From the NCBI GenBank assembly GCA_964646205.1, contig CAZYAZ010000003.1, forward strand, positions 62,001 through 126,000: DNA of 64,000 bases. Reading direction: 5' to 3'. The notes below the pieces were generated by a model. That model did not search any database. It saw nothing but the letters and a program-made list of their open reading frames with translations, and was not told the DNA's origin. This DNA comes from UBA8437 sp964646205 (GTDB taxonomy: Bacteria > Planctomycetota > Planctomycetia > Planctomycetales > Planctomycetaceae). Position 1 is the first letter of the stretch; every line of letters begins with the position of its first letter. This document shows, in pieces, positions 8,154 through 16,153 of this stretch. Made by a program: the position numbers and the translations under genes.

Positions 8154-9257
8154 ATGAGACCCGTGAGTGATCTAGCGACCCAAGTGACAGCGGCCCAGGA
8201 GGCCCTGGACGCCCACACTGTGAAAATGGTGCAGTGGCACTTCAATCCTGAAACAGGTTCCCCCTTCTGGCTCGAACAGGCCGGTGACCTCGGTTTCGAT
8301 CCGCTCACCGACGTCACGTGTTTCGATGACCTGAAGAAGTTCCCCCTGTTCGAGGACGATTCGCTTCGTGGCGGACCGGTCCAGAGATGGATCCCCAAGG
8401 GACTGGCCGACAAGCCGGCTTATGTCTTTGAAACCGGCGGCACCACCGGCACCCCCAAGTCACGCGTCGTGATGGACGATTTCCGGATCGACTACGAGTT
8501 GTTCAGCGACACGCTCCCCGACGAGATGTTCCCACCCGGCTCCAACTGGCTGATGCTGGGCCCCTCGGGCCCCCGACGGCTGAGGCTGGCGGTGGAACAC
8601 CTCGCTCAACACCGTGGCGGCATCTGCTTCTGTGTTGACCTGGATCCCCGCTGGGTCGTCAAGCTGCTCAAAAAAGGCAAAACACAGGAAGCCAAAGAAT
8701 ACGCCGATCATGTGATCGACCAGGCGATGACCGTGCTGGAAGCTGGTCACGACATCAAGTGTGCCTTCTCGACACCGAAACTGTTGGAGGCTCTGGCCCT
8801 GAGACTGATCGACAAGGGTTCCAGCGTCGCGGAGGCAGGAATCACGGGCATCTTCTGTGGCGGTACAGAGTTCACTCCACAGTGGTACCGCTTTGCCCGC
8901 GAGGAACTGCTGGGACCGGATGTCTACATCACCCCGACCTACGGCAACACGCTGATGGGCCTGGCCTGTGGCAAGCCATTCGACCCGGCCGACGACTACA
9001 AGATCACCTATTACGCCCCGCAACCACGCGCGGTGGTCGAGGTCGTCGACTTCGACGATCACAAGCAGGTCGTCGGACACGGCGAAACCGGACGGGTGAA
9101 ACTGTACACGTTGACCGACGAATTGTTCATCCCCGGATTCCTCGAGCGGGACGAGGGTGAACGTGAAGAACCTCACGAGAAATATCCGTGGGACGGAGTC
9201 AGCAGCGTGCGACCCTTCCACGTCTTTGCCAAGACCACCACTGTCGGTGTTTACTAG
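8154..9257 (+). CDS. Adenylate-forming (PaaK/LuxE-like) carboxylate ligase
   Basis: About 367 residues. The hallmark is the nucleotide-binding loop ETGGTTGTPKS near residue 95, as in phenylacetate-CoA ligases and other acyl-adenylate enzymes. A YGNT segment near 265 matches the PaaK-type adenine/acyl pocket, and GETGRVKLYTLTDELF near 315 resembles the hinge region. It is shorter than full PaaK (about 430), so the C-terminal lid is reduced, as in LuxE-type acyl-protein synthetases. Two starts are possible: ATG 8154, or GTG 8163, which has better spacing to GCGGAG. The next gene, 68 bases on, is an aldehyde-dehydrogenase-fold enzyme. Activation of an acid followed by reduction of the acyl group is therefore the natural reading, but the substrate is unknown. 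Confidence 0.7.
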   Translation: MRPVSDLATQVTAAQEALDAHTVKMVQWHFNPETGSPFWLEQAGDLGFDPLTDVTCFDDLKKFPLFEDDSLRGGPVQRWIPKGLADKPAYVFETGGTTGTPKSRVVMDDFRIDYELFSDTLPDEMFPPGSNWLMLGPSGPRRLRLAVEHLAQHRGGICFCVDLDPRWVVKLLKKGKTQEAKEYADHVIDQAMTVLEAGHDIKCAFSTPKLLEALALRLIDKGSSVAEAGITGIFCGGTEFTPQWYRFAREELLGPDVYITPTYGNTLMGLACGKPFDPADDYKITYYAPQPRAVVEVVDFDDHKQVVGHGETGRVKLYTLTDELFIPGFLERDEGEREEPHEKYPWDGVSSVRPFHVFAKTTTVGVY

Positions 9258-9325
9258 GCCCACCGCCCACACATTCGACATCACTCCCGTGCCGACCAAG
9301 GCACTTCGAGACCAAGGACAGGATC

Positions 9326-10774
9326 ATGATCGAGATTCCCATCGTTCGCTGGGGCGAGCCGTACGAGAGCATGGAGAAGATGGACGTTGTCCACTTCGAG
9401 AGCGGTGAGACGCTGGCACAGGTCCACGAGGCCAATGCCGGACTGATTCGCATGGACATGCGGAAGGCTGCTCGTGCCCGCGAAATCCTCCGCGAATTCA
9501 CGATCGATCAACTGGTCGACATGATCGCCGAGGCGGGTGATTACTACGTCAACGACACCCTGCCCCTGGGCAACGGCGACCAGTCTCCCGACGACTTCTG
9601 CAAGATGCAATCGGCCACCACCGGCCTGCCAGAACACATGTGCCGCATGAACATGACGAAGAATGCCTTCGTCATGAAGCACATGCACGAGATTCTCGAC
9701 GCGTTGACCCGCGGCCTGCCCTACAACATTCTCAGCGACGGATACGGTGTCGAAGACCGGGGCGTGATGGTCAGTTACCAGGCCAACTGCAACGCCGCCG
9801 GTTGGGTGCTGCCATCCAACAGCCCCGGTGTCCACACGTTGTGGCTGCCGGTCATCCCCTTGCAAATCGGCCTGGTGCTCAAGCCCGGCCCCCAGGAACC
9901 CTGGACGCCGTTCCGAATGTACGAGGCCTTTGCCAAGGCGGGGATTCCACGAGAAGCCATCTCGATCTATCCCGGTGGAACAGCCAAGGGGCCTGAACTG
10001 GGAAGCGCCGTGCTGGAGACCTGCGAACGGAGCGTGATCTTCGGCGGCCTGGCCACCATCGAACGCTATATCGGCAACCCCAAGGTCAGTGCCCATGGCC
10101 CCGGGTTCTCAAAGATCTTTCTGGGCGACGACAAGGTCGACGATTGGGAGAATTACATCGACCTGATTGCCGACAGCGTCTACGTCAACAGCGGCCGCAG
10201 TTGCATCAGTTGCTCGGGCATCTGGGCCAGCCGGCACACCGCCGAAATCGCTGACGCCCTGGCCCAGCGATTGGGGCCGATGGCTCCTCTGCCAATGGAC
10301 AACCCCGACAGTGGGTTGGCAGCTTTCACGATTCCCGGCGCAGCCGAGGCCATGAGCGGCCAAATCGACGACGGCTGCAAATCCCCGGCCGTGACCGAAG
10401 CGACCGCCGAGTACCGCGACGGTGACCGTTTGGTTCAGAACGAACGCTGTGATTTCCTGCGGCCAACCGTGCTCCACGTCACCGATCCCGACGACACGAT
10501 GGCCAACACCGAGTACATGTTCCCGTTCTGCAGCGTGGTCGAATGCCCCCAGGATCAGTTCCTGTCCAAGGCCGGCTACACGCTGGTCGGCTCGCTGCTC
10601 TCCGACGACCAGGAACTCGGCCGTTCCTTCCTCGATGCCACCAACATCGATCGACTCAACATCGGTGAGGTCAAGACCATCCAGTTGAACTGGCTGCAAC
10701 CTCACGAAGGCAACATCATCGACTTCCTGTTCCGGGCCCGCGCCTTCCAGGACGCCCCACCGCCGCCGCATTGA
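9326..10774 (+). CDS. Aldehyde-dehydrogenase-superfamily protein (possible acyl reductase partner)
   Basis: A 482-residue protein with the ALDH fold. GWVLPSNSPGVHTLWLP matches the cofactor-site segment that usually reads PWNFP, SVIFGG lies in the following Rossmann strand, and NSGRSCISCSGIWA near residue 290 carries the catalytic cysteine. The start at 9326 follows AAGGACAGG. It directly follows the adenylate-forming ligase, so the two may convert a carboxylic acid to an aldehyde in the manner of LuxE/LuxC, or the reverse. The usual catalytic Glu motif is not obvious, which fits a reductase or acylating enzyme better than a hydrolytic dehydrogenase. Substrate is not inferable. Confidence 0.72.
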   Translation: MIEIPIVRWGEPYESMEKMDVVHFESGETLAQVHEANAGLIRMDMRKAARAREILREFTIDQLVDMIAEAGDYYVNDTLPLGNGDQSPDDFCKMQSATTGLPEHMCRMNMTKNAFVMKHMHEILDALTRGLPYNILSDGYGVEDRGVMVSYQANCNAAGWVLPSNSPGVHTLWLPVIPLQIGLVLKPGPQEPWTPFRMYEAFAKAGIPREAISIYPGGTAKGPELGSAVLETCERSVIFGGLATIERYIGNPKVSAHGPGFSKIFLGDDKVDDWENYIDLIADSVYVNSGRSCISCSGIWASRHTAEIADALAQRLGPMAPLPMDNPDSGLAAFTIPGAAEAMSGQIDDGCKSPAVTEATAEYRDGDRLVQNERCDFLRPTVLHVTDPDDTMANTEYMFPFCSVVECPQDQFLSKAGYTLVGSLLSDDQELGRSFLDATNIDRLNIGEVKTIQLNWLQPHEGNIIDFLFRARAFQDAPPPPH

Positions 10775-10826
10775 GCACCACCGAGGCCGTCTTTCCGCAC
10801 AATCGGTTCCCGGCTATGCTCACGGC

Positions 10827-11921
10827 ATGATGCCTTTCAGCAAGTTGTTGCGCGTCGCGTCACTGGTGCTGCTGTTTCTCGTCGGCTCGTCCGTCGAGTC
10901 GATCGGCCAATCCTCCGACGCCAGGCCCAAAGCCGAGATCCGTACGAGAGTCCGCGTCGAATTGCTGACCGACCGTCGTGGAGCGCCACTGGCGGCACAG
11001 CGGTGGGCGAAACTGTTCCAACAGTTTCAGGTCCCGCTGAGAATCCGGCGAGGACTCGGTGGTGAACGGACGGCCGTCCGCGAGACAATCAGTGGGCGAA
11101 CCCGCCAGGTCACTGTCGTTGGCAAGCTCGATCGGTCGGGAAGAATCCTGGTCCCCGGCAAGTCCTTCTCGCCCGGCAATCCAACAACGCTTGGAAAGTG
11201 GCTGAAGGAACTGGGGACCTTTGGTGCCAAGGGGAATCCCAGTGGTCAACCCGCCTTCGGGCTCACTGAAGGTCAGTTCAACTCGCTGTTCGAAACCCTC
11301 GCCCAGCCGGTTCGTACCGACCTCTCGGGCAAACCACTCACCGAAGCCATCGCCGCGGTGGGCATCCCCCCCTCGTTGCCGCTCGATCTTGCCTCACTGG
11401 GGGCCGACACCACCATCCCACCACGGACCAACGGCAAGGGGCTCTCCCGAGGATCCACGCTGGCCGCACTGCTGGCGATCCGCGGCCTCGCCTTCCGACC
11501 TCGACGGACTCCCGCCGGCCGGGTCGAACTGCAGATCGTCAAGCCCACGATCGGAAAAGCCGTTGGAACAACAACCTGGCCCCTGGGCTGGCCCCCGCGG
11601 CTCAGCCGACTCAAGACAGCTCGACCGCTGTTCCAGATCGTCCCGGTCAACCTCGACAAGGCCGCCTTCCTGGACGTGGTTGATACCATCACCGAAAAAA
11701 CCGAGATCCCGATGCTGATCGATCATCACGGCCTGGCGGTCCGCAAGATCGATCCGACCAGGCTGTCCGTCACGGTTCCCGCCAAGAAAACCTCGTGGTT
11801 TCAGTTGCAGAAGAGCATCACCAATCCTCATCATCTGACCCGCGACCTGAGAATCGACGAGGCGGGTAAGCCGTTCGTCCTGGTCACTCCGATCCAGGTC
11901 AAGCCAATCAACAAGAAGTAA
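10827..11921 (+). CDS. Secreted protein of unknown function with STN-like segments
   Basis: 364 residues with a clear signal peptide (LLRVASLVLLFLVGSSVESIGQS). The mature part has two stretches that resemble secretin/TonB short N-terminal (STN) repeats: LSGKPLTEAIAAVG near residue 170, and FLDVVDTITEKTEIPMLIDH near 285. The protein ends soon after LRIDEAGKPFVLVTP. I do not recognise a named family. It is likely periplasmic and conserved within planctomycetes. It sits between the ligase/dehydrogenase pair and the split decarboxylase on the same strand, 52 bases after the former. Confidence 0.65.
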   Translation: MMPFSKLLRVASLVLLFLVGSSVESIGQSSDARPKAEIRTRVRVELLTDRRGAPLAAQRWAKLFQQFQVPLRIRRGLGGERTAVRETISGRTRQVTVVGKLDRSGRILVPGKSFSPGNPTTLGKWLKELGTFGAKGNPSGQPAFGLTEGQFNSLFETLAQPVRTDLSGKPLTEAIAAVGIPPSLPLDLASLGADTTIPPRTNGKGLSRGSTLAALLAIRGLAFRPRRTPAGRVELQIVKPTIGKAVGTTTWPLGWPPRLSRLKTARPLFQIVPVNLDKAAFLDVVDTITEKTEIPMLIDHHGLAVRKIDPTRLSVTVPAKKTSWFQLQKSITNPHHLTRDLRIDEAGKPFVLVTPIQVKPINKK

Positions 11922-11956
11922 CTCCCTCCTTCGATCTCTCAATCCCTGGCCCCCTC

Positions 11957-12457
11957 ATGTTCAGTGCCAACCAGGTCGTCGACCTCCTGCAGGAACTCTC
12001 GTTCACCCACGTGGTGACCATTCCAGACAGCACGCTGGGCCAGTGGGAAAATGACCTGAAGGCATGCGAGTCGATCGACTACGTCGGCGTGTGCCGCGAG
12101 GGGGAAGCGTGGGCGGTCGCGGCAGGACTGCACCTGGGCGGTGCGACTCCCCTGGTCCTGATCCAGTGCACGGGATTGTTCGAATCTGGTGACTCGCTCC
12201 GCAATGCACTGTTCGATTACCGGTTGCCCCTCTTTGCCATGATCGGCTACCGGAGTTTCCTGAACCAATCGACCCTTCCGGGAGACACCTGCCTGACCTT
12301 CACCGAGCCGATCCTGGACGCCTGGGGCATGGATTGGGCACTTTACGACAACGCCGAGAACACGCCAGAACAACTGGAAGCGATTGCCGCCCAGTGCCTG
12401 CGGTGCCGGGAGGCGGACATGCCGGGCGTGGCGCTGGTCGCCGAGGGGAGAGCCTAG
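11957..12457 (+). CDS. Thiamine-diphosphate decarboxylase, alpha (Pyr-domain) subunit
   Basis: 166 residues forming only the N-terminal TPP-binding (Pyr) domain. CREGEAWAVAAGLHLGG near residue 48 includes the Glu that activates the cofactor aminopyrimidine. The closest architecture is the two-gene sulfopyruvate decarboxylase (ComD/ComE) or a split phosphonopyruvate decarboxylase, both of which turn a substituted pyruvate into an aldehyde and CO2. The beta subunit follows 2 bases later. No sulfonate or phosphonate genes are visible next to it, so the substrate stays open. Confidence 0.75.
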   Translation: MFSANQVVDLLQELSFTHVVTIPDSTLGQWENDLKACESIDYVGVCREGEAWAVAAGLHLGGATPLVLIQCTGLFESGDSLRNALFDYRLPLFAMIGYRSFLNQSTLPGDTCLTFTEPILDAWGMDWALYDNAENTPEQLEAIAAQCLRCREADMPGVALVAEGRA

Positions 12458-12459
12458 AC

Positions 12460-13062
12460 GTGTCACAAACGCCAACTGGAATGCCACTGGTCGAGTCGCT
12501 CAACGTGCTGCGGGAGATTCGTGGCGATGACGAAGCGGTGCTGACGGTCATGGGCACCGCCCGCGAGTGGATGGCACTGGGTGAATTGCACCCGCTGGAC
12601 TGGATCTATGTTCCCTCGAGCATGGGACAAGCCCCCTCGCTGGGGCTGGGCATGGCCCTTGCACAACCCGACAAGCAGATCATCGTGTGCAACGGTGACG
12701 GCTGCATGCTGATGAACCTCGGCACACTGGTCACCATCGCCAACCAGGCTCCTTCCAACTACACCCTGATCATTTTCGATAACGGGATCTACGAGATCAC
12801 TGGTGGGCAACCGACCCCGGCCACTTCAGGCGAATCCCCACTGGTCGACCACCCGGCCCTGGCGCGGGCCGCCGGGTTCCAACAGGTTTTCGTGTTCGAT
12901 CGGCTCGATGACTGGATGGAATCGGCTCGTGACGTGATCGATGCCCCCGGCCCCACCTTCGTCCATCTCAGCATCGCCCCGGTCCCCGGAGCCGTCGGCC
13001 CCCGATCGCCCAGCCCCGCACCGCCACGGGCTGTCGAATTTGGCAAGGCGTTGCAGGGATAG
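12460..13062 (+). CDS. Thiamine-diphosphate decarboxylase, beta (PP-domain) subunit
   Basis: 200 residues from the GTG at 12460, which is preceded by GAGGGGAG inside the end of the alpha gene; an in-frame ATG lies at 12481. It carries the classical TPP motif: GDGCMLMNLG near residue 80 and the terminating Asn in LIIFDNGIYEITGG about 27 residues later. Together with the upstream Pyr-domain protein it would make an alpha2beta2 decarboxylase of the ComDE kind. A Pro-rich tail follows the core. The aldehyde product might feed the nearby ALDH-fold enzyme, but this rests only on position. Confidence 0.78.
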   Translation: MSQTPTGMPLVESLNVLREIRGDDEAVLTVMGTAREWMALGELHPLDWIYVPSSMGQAPSLGLGMALAQPDKQIIVCNGDGCMLMNLGTLVTIANQAPSNYTLIIFDNGIYEITGGQPTPATSGESPLVDHPALARAAGFQQVFVFDRLDDWMESARDVIDAPGPTFVHLSIAPVPGAVGPRSPSPAPPRAVEFGKALQG

Positions 13063-13083
13063 ACACCGGCCTTCCGCCCGCGA

Positions 13084-13407
13084 CTACGGTTTTGCCGTTC
13101 CGTCGCAACGACACACCATCTCGCCGCAGCCGGGACAGCCCGAGCCATACTTCGCGAGCACAGCCCGCTCCAGGTTGACTTCAGCCACGTTGGCAATCGT
13201 GGCCAACCAGGCCAGCACATCGGCGAATTCGGCCGAGGTCGCCGCCCGATCACCCTCGCGGAGGGCCGCGGCCAATTCACCCACCTCCTCCATCAACCAC
13301 ATGAAGGTCCCGTCAATCCCGCGAGCCTCGTCCTTGGACGAATACATCGTCCCGATCAGTTGCTGGAGTTGGCCCAGGCTCAGCGTGGGGGAATTCTCGG
13401 TCGGCAT
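13084..13407 (-). CDS. MazG-like nucleotide pyrophosphohydrolase with C-terminal Cys cluster
   Basis: 107 residues. The all-alpha MazG/NTP-PPase signature is present: WLMEEVGELAAAL near residue 37 supplies the Mg-binding Glu residues, and EFADVLAWLATIAN near 61 the Asp. Such enzymes hydrolyse non-canonical NTPs to NMPs. The C-terminus, CPGCGEMVCRC (about residues 90-100), is a small cysteine cluster not typical of MazG and may bind zinc. Convergent with the decarboxylase beta gene. Confidence 0.8.
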   Translation of the reverse strand: MPTENSPTLSLGQLQQLIGTMYSSKDEARGIDGTFMWLMEEVGELAAALREGDRAATSAEFADVLAWLATIANVAEVNLERAVLAKYGSGCPGCGEMVCRCDGTAKP

Positions 13408-13495
13408 CGATCTGGTCCATCCTCACTGCAAATACCGGAATGACAATGAGAGCCGTGATCTCGATCAACTGACCATTCACCAATCCGATGGTGTC

Positions 13496-13536
13496 AAAAA
13501 ACACGCCGCGGCCCCGTGAAAACACGGGACCGCGGC
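13496..13536 (-). terminator. Strong Rho-independent terminator
   Basis: A 14-bp stem (13505-13518 with 13523-13536) with a single G-U pair closes a UUUU loop in the minus-strand transcript. It is followed by GUG and six U residues (complement of 13496-13501). It cannot serve the convergent gene pair to its left. It faces transcripts coming from 13.55-13.7 kb, where there is no protein gene, which is the main argument for a small RNA gene there. Confidence 0.85.
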
Positions 13537-13710
13537 TATCGTAAACAAACCTCTTGTGTAGCTCCGGCGGTTGCTGTGAGCAAAAACGGACATCGCCGTA
13601 GACAAACCGGGGGGTCACCGGCCGGCACACCTCTGTCCCATACTCTTTACAACGGCACCTCCGAGTCATTGGCTATCCAAGAGGTCTGGTAACCATGCAA
13701 CACAGTAGAT
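13496..13710 (-). ncRNA. Candidate structured small RNA, 6S-like in architecture
   Basis: Read on the minus strand, an 8-bp perfect long-range helix (complement of 13678-13685 with 13549-13556) is extended, after a 2x2 internal loop, by four more pairs (13672-13675 with 13559-13562). Inside lie a small 5-bp hairpin (13571-13583) on the 3' side only, and an apical stem (13634-13638 with 13588-13592). A closing stem, a large bubble with a hairpin on its 3' strand and an apical arm is the shape of 6S RNA. The element ends in an intrinsic terminator. The 5' end near 13710 is a guess from a weak TATCGT -10. Identity as 6S is inference. Confidence 0.4.
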
Positions 13711-13798
13711 CGGCACGATAGAAACGGTAATTTGGGCAAAACCAAGAATTCGGATAGTTAAGGCAATAGCACCGCGCCAACCGACCACCAATGACCGG

Positions 13799-13865
13799 TT
13801 GTATCGATCAGCACGATCAGTCGGGTGAGAAGCAACCCGACAAGAAAGGACTCGAGTCGATACAA
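13799..13865 (+). promoter_or_regulatory. Structured leader or operator before the TIM-barrel gene
   Basis: A 9-bp perfect inverted repeat (TTGTATCGA at 13799-13807, TCGATACAA at 13857-13865) encloses a second hairpin, GTCGGGT (13820-13826) with ACCCGAC (13835-13841) around an 8-base loop. It ends 71 bases before the ATG of the downstream gene. It could be a folded 5' leader or two operator half-sites. No known riboswitch class is recognised. Confidence 0.45.
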
Positions 13866-13936
13866 TCGTTATGGACCGATCGATCGACCCGACCGGCAAT
13901 TCCCGTCCCGGTGCCAATAGCCAAGGAGCAACCACG

Positions 13937-14845
13937 ATGACGCAGCCTTTTCAAGACCAGCAAGCCGGCGTGACAAATGAGCTCTCACGGCGTGACTTCC
14001 TGGCCACGGGCCTCGTCTCGGGTGCGGCTGTGATTGCGAACCAGGCCGTTGGGTCGGTCAGTGCCACTGCAGCTCCTGCCAAGAATTCGCCTTACGCCGA
14101 GTTCAAGATGGGCATCCAGAGCTATTCGCTCCGAGGATTTGATGCCCCCACGGCACTCAAGCACACCCGGACACTTGGCTTGAAATTCTGGGAGGCCTAT
14201 CCCAGGCACGTTCCACTGGGGACTTTGCCGGCCCACATCGCCAAGCAAAAAGCCATGCTCGCCAAGGCAGACGTCAAACTGACGGCCTACGGGGTCCTGG
14301 GGTTTGATGCCAACGAGGCCAAGGCCCGACAGGCATTCGACTTCGCACGCAAGATGGGGATCGATTCGCTGAGTGCCAATCCCAAGAAGGACAAGGCCAC
14401 CTTCGATCTGTTGGACCGGTTGGTCGATGAATACAAGGTGGCGATCGCGATCCACAATCACGGTCCCCGAGCACTGTACGACAAGATTTCTGACGTCGAA
14501 AAGATGGTCAAGGATCGGCACCCACTGATCGGTGCGTGTGTTGACACCGGGCACTTCCTGAGAAGCGACGAGGATCCCGTGGAAGCGATCCGTCGCCTGG
14601 GCAAACGAGTCTTCGGCGTCCACCTCAAGGATGTCAAAACCGTCACCACCGGTGGCAAGAAACGGAAACTGTTCAAGATCCTTGGCGAAGGAGATCTCGA
14701 CGTCGCGGGCTGCCTGAAGACGCTCCGCAAACTCAAGTACCGGCGGATTGTGGCCCTGGAATACGAAGAGAATCCCAAGAACCCGCTTTCGGATCTCGAG
14801 ATCTGCCTGAAAACCGTCCGGACGGCGATCAAATCGCTGGGTTGA
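13937..14845 (+). CDS. Tat-exported sugar phosphate isomerase/epimerase-like TIM barrel
   Basis: 302 residues from the ATG at 13937, which has AAGGAG 8 bases upstream; an upstream in-frame start at 13871 lacks one. The N-terminus has a twin-arginine signal (LSRRDFLATG followed by a hydrophobic stretch), so it is exported folded. The rest is a xylose-isomerase-like (AP endonuclease 2) TIM barrel: IAIHNHGPR near residue 172, ACVDTGHFLRSDEDP near 200, VHLKDVK near 229 and ALEYEENP near 275 carry the His/Asp/Glu metal ligands. These proteins are abundant in planctomycetes and probably act on sugars in the periplasm. Substrate unknown. Confidence 0.85.
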   Translation: MTQPFQDQQAGVTNELSRRDFLATGLVSGAAVIANQAVGSVSATAAPAKNSPYAEFKMGIQSYSLRGFDAPTALKHTRTLGLKFWEAYPRHVPLGTLPAHIAKQKAMLAKADVKLTAYGVLGFDANEAKARQAFDFARKMGIDSLSANPKKDKATFDLLDRLVDEYKVAIAIHNHGPRALYDKISDVEKMVKDRHPLIGACVDTGHFLRSDEDPVEAIRRLGKRVFGVHLKDVKTVTTGGKKRKLFKILGEGDLDVAGCLKTLRKLKYRRIVALEYEENPKNPLSDLEICLKTVRTAIKSLG

Positions 14846-15994
14846 TCAGTTGCCGGCAGTGTCCTCGAGAATCACGAGGTTGTCTCGATGGACAACCTCC
14901 GAATAGGGCAAGCTGCCCAGTCGATCCGAAATTTCGTCACTCCGCCGCCCTGCCACCTCTCGTGCATCTCGCGCGTCGTAGTTGACCAGTCCCCTGGCGA
15001 ATTCACGTCCGCTTGGATCGGCCAGCGAAATGATGTCGCCGTGAACAAAGCTCCCCTCCACGGCGGTCACACCGATTGGCAACAGTGAACCGCCAGTCTC
15101 GCACAAGGCCCGACAAGCCCCCTCGTCGAGCACCACGCGGCCCTGCGGAGTCGCCGCATAACCAATCCAACGTTTCCAGGCAGGTAGAGTGGCCCCGTGA
15201 GCGAGGAAAAGTGTCCCGACTTCGCGTCCCGCCAACACGTCATCGAGAACTTCCGGCCGTGTTCCATTGGCGACAATGACACTCTCGCCCACTGCCGTAG
15301 CACTCTTGATAGCTTCCAACTTTCCCGTCATCCCACCCCGCCCACCGTGACTCTGTTCGGCGCGGACCAGGTCGAACAATCCATCGTCCCACTGCTCGAC
15401 CAGGCGGATCGGTTCCTGGTCCTCGGGTCCGGCAAACAGTCCGTCGACGACCGTCAGCAACACCAGCAACGGAGCCGGCAACAGGTTGGTCACCAGCGCG
15501 GCCAACCGATCGTTGTCTCCAAAACCAATCCCATCAACGCTGACCGTGTCATTCTCGTTGACAATGGGCACGGCGCCGTATTCGAAGAGCGTGTTGAGCG
15601 TGTTGCGGACGTTGAGATACCGTCCCCGCTCGGTGAAATCCTCTGCCGTCAGCAACAACTGGGCGGCGTGCGCGCCATGTTGTCCAAGGCAATCGTCGTA
15701 ATGATGGATGAGACGAGCCTGGCCGGCAGCGGCGGCGGCCTGCAGGTGAGGCAGGTCACCGGGACGTCCGCCCAACTCGAGTACATCAACCCCAGCACCG
15801 ACTGCTCCACTGGAAACAATCACGACCCGCCTGCCGGTCTGTCGGATCCGTTCCACCGCTTCGACGAGGCTGGCGATTCGGTCCACGTCCAACGTGGCAT
15901 CCGACCGCGAGATCACATTGGTGCCGACCTTGACCACCAGGGTTTCGGCCGTCTCGATCAACTCGCGGCGTACCAGGGAAACGGAAGTGCTCAT
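14846..15994 (-). CDS. proB: Glutamate 5-kinase
   Basis: A 382-residue ProB, which phosphorylates glutamate in the first step of proline synthesis. The amino-acid kinase domain shows VVKVGTNVISR, VIVSSGAVGAG near residue 60, PIVNENDTVS near 142 and GGRGGMTGKLEA near 215. The C-terminal PUA domain (about residues 285-370) contains LLPIGVTAVEG and ARGLVNYDARD. Length with PUA is typical. The stop is directly adjacent to that of the convergent TIM-barrel gene. proA is not in the window. Confidence 0.96.
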   Translation of the reverse strand: MSTSVSLVRRELIETAETLVVKVGTNVISRSDATLDVDRIASLVEAVERIRQTGRRVVIVSSGAVGAGVDVLELGGRPGDLPHLQAAAAAGQARLIHHYDDCLGQHGAHAAQLLLTAEDFTERGRYLNVRNTLNTLFEYGAVPIVNENDTVSVDGIGFGDNDRLAALVTNLLPAPLLVLLTVVDGLFAGPEDQEPIRLVEQWDDGLFDLVRAEQSHGGRGGMTGKLEAIKSATAVGESVIVANGTRPEVLDDVLAGREVGTLFLAHGATLPAWKRWIGYAATPQGRVVLDEGACRALCETGGSLLPIGVTAVEGSFVHGDIISLADPSGREFARGLVNYDARDAREVAGRRSDEISDRLGSLPYSEVVHRDNLVILEDTAGN

Positions 15995-16075
15995 GGATCA
16001 GTTTGAACCCGGAATCTGAAATCGATCCATCTCTTCTAGTCCATACCTCCCGACCGCGAAAGTGCGTCTGCCCCG

Positions 16076-16104
16076 TTGGTATGGTCTCGACCGCTCGCTA
16101 TGAT
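16076..16104 (+). promoter_or_regulatory. Predicted purF promoter
   Basis: TTGGTA (16076-16081), an exact 17-base spacer and TATGAT (16099-16104) match the housekeeping consensus well. Transcription would start near 16111, giving a leader of about 43 bases. No purine riboswitch fold was recognised in the short leader. Confidence 0.6.
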
Positions 16105-16153
16105 GCACTCTCAGTCGCTTACTCATCCTGGACACGCACGGACGCTGGATACC

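Larger units (their letters stand above)
13408..13936. other. 529-base non-coding stretch
   Basis: No convincing protein gene lies here; the short frames on both strands have no family features. It holds a candidate structured RNA with a strong terminator on the minus strand (about 13496-13710) and a structured leader on the plus strand (13799-13865). Both are listed separately. Confidence 0.6.

Noticed and set aside
13313..13669. 118-codon minus-strand frame across the MazG/TIM-barrel gap
   Set aside because: It overlaps the MazG start region, contains the terminator stem as coding sequence and shows no protein-like pattern; a structured RNA explains the region better.
13666..13935. 89-codon minus-strand frame upstream of the candidate RNA
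   Set aside because: No ribosome-binding site, no family features, and it overlaps the leader structure of the opposite gene.
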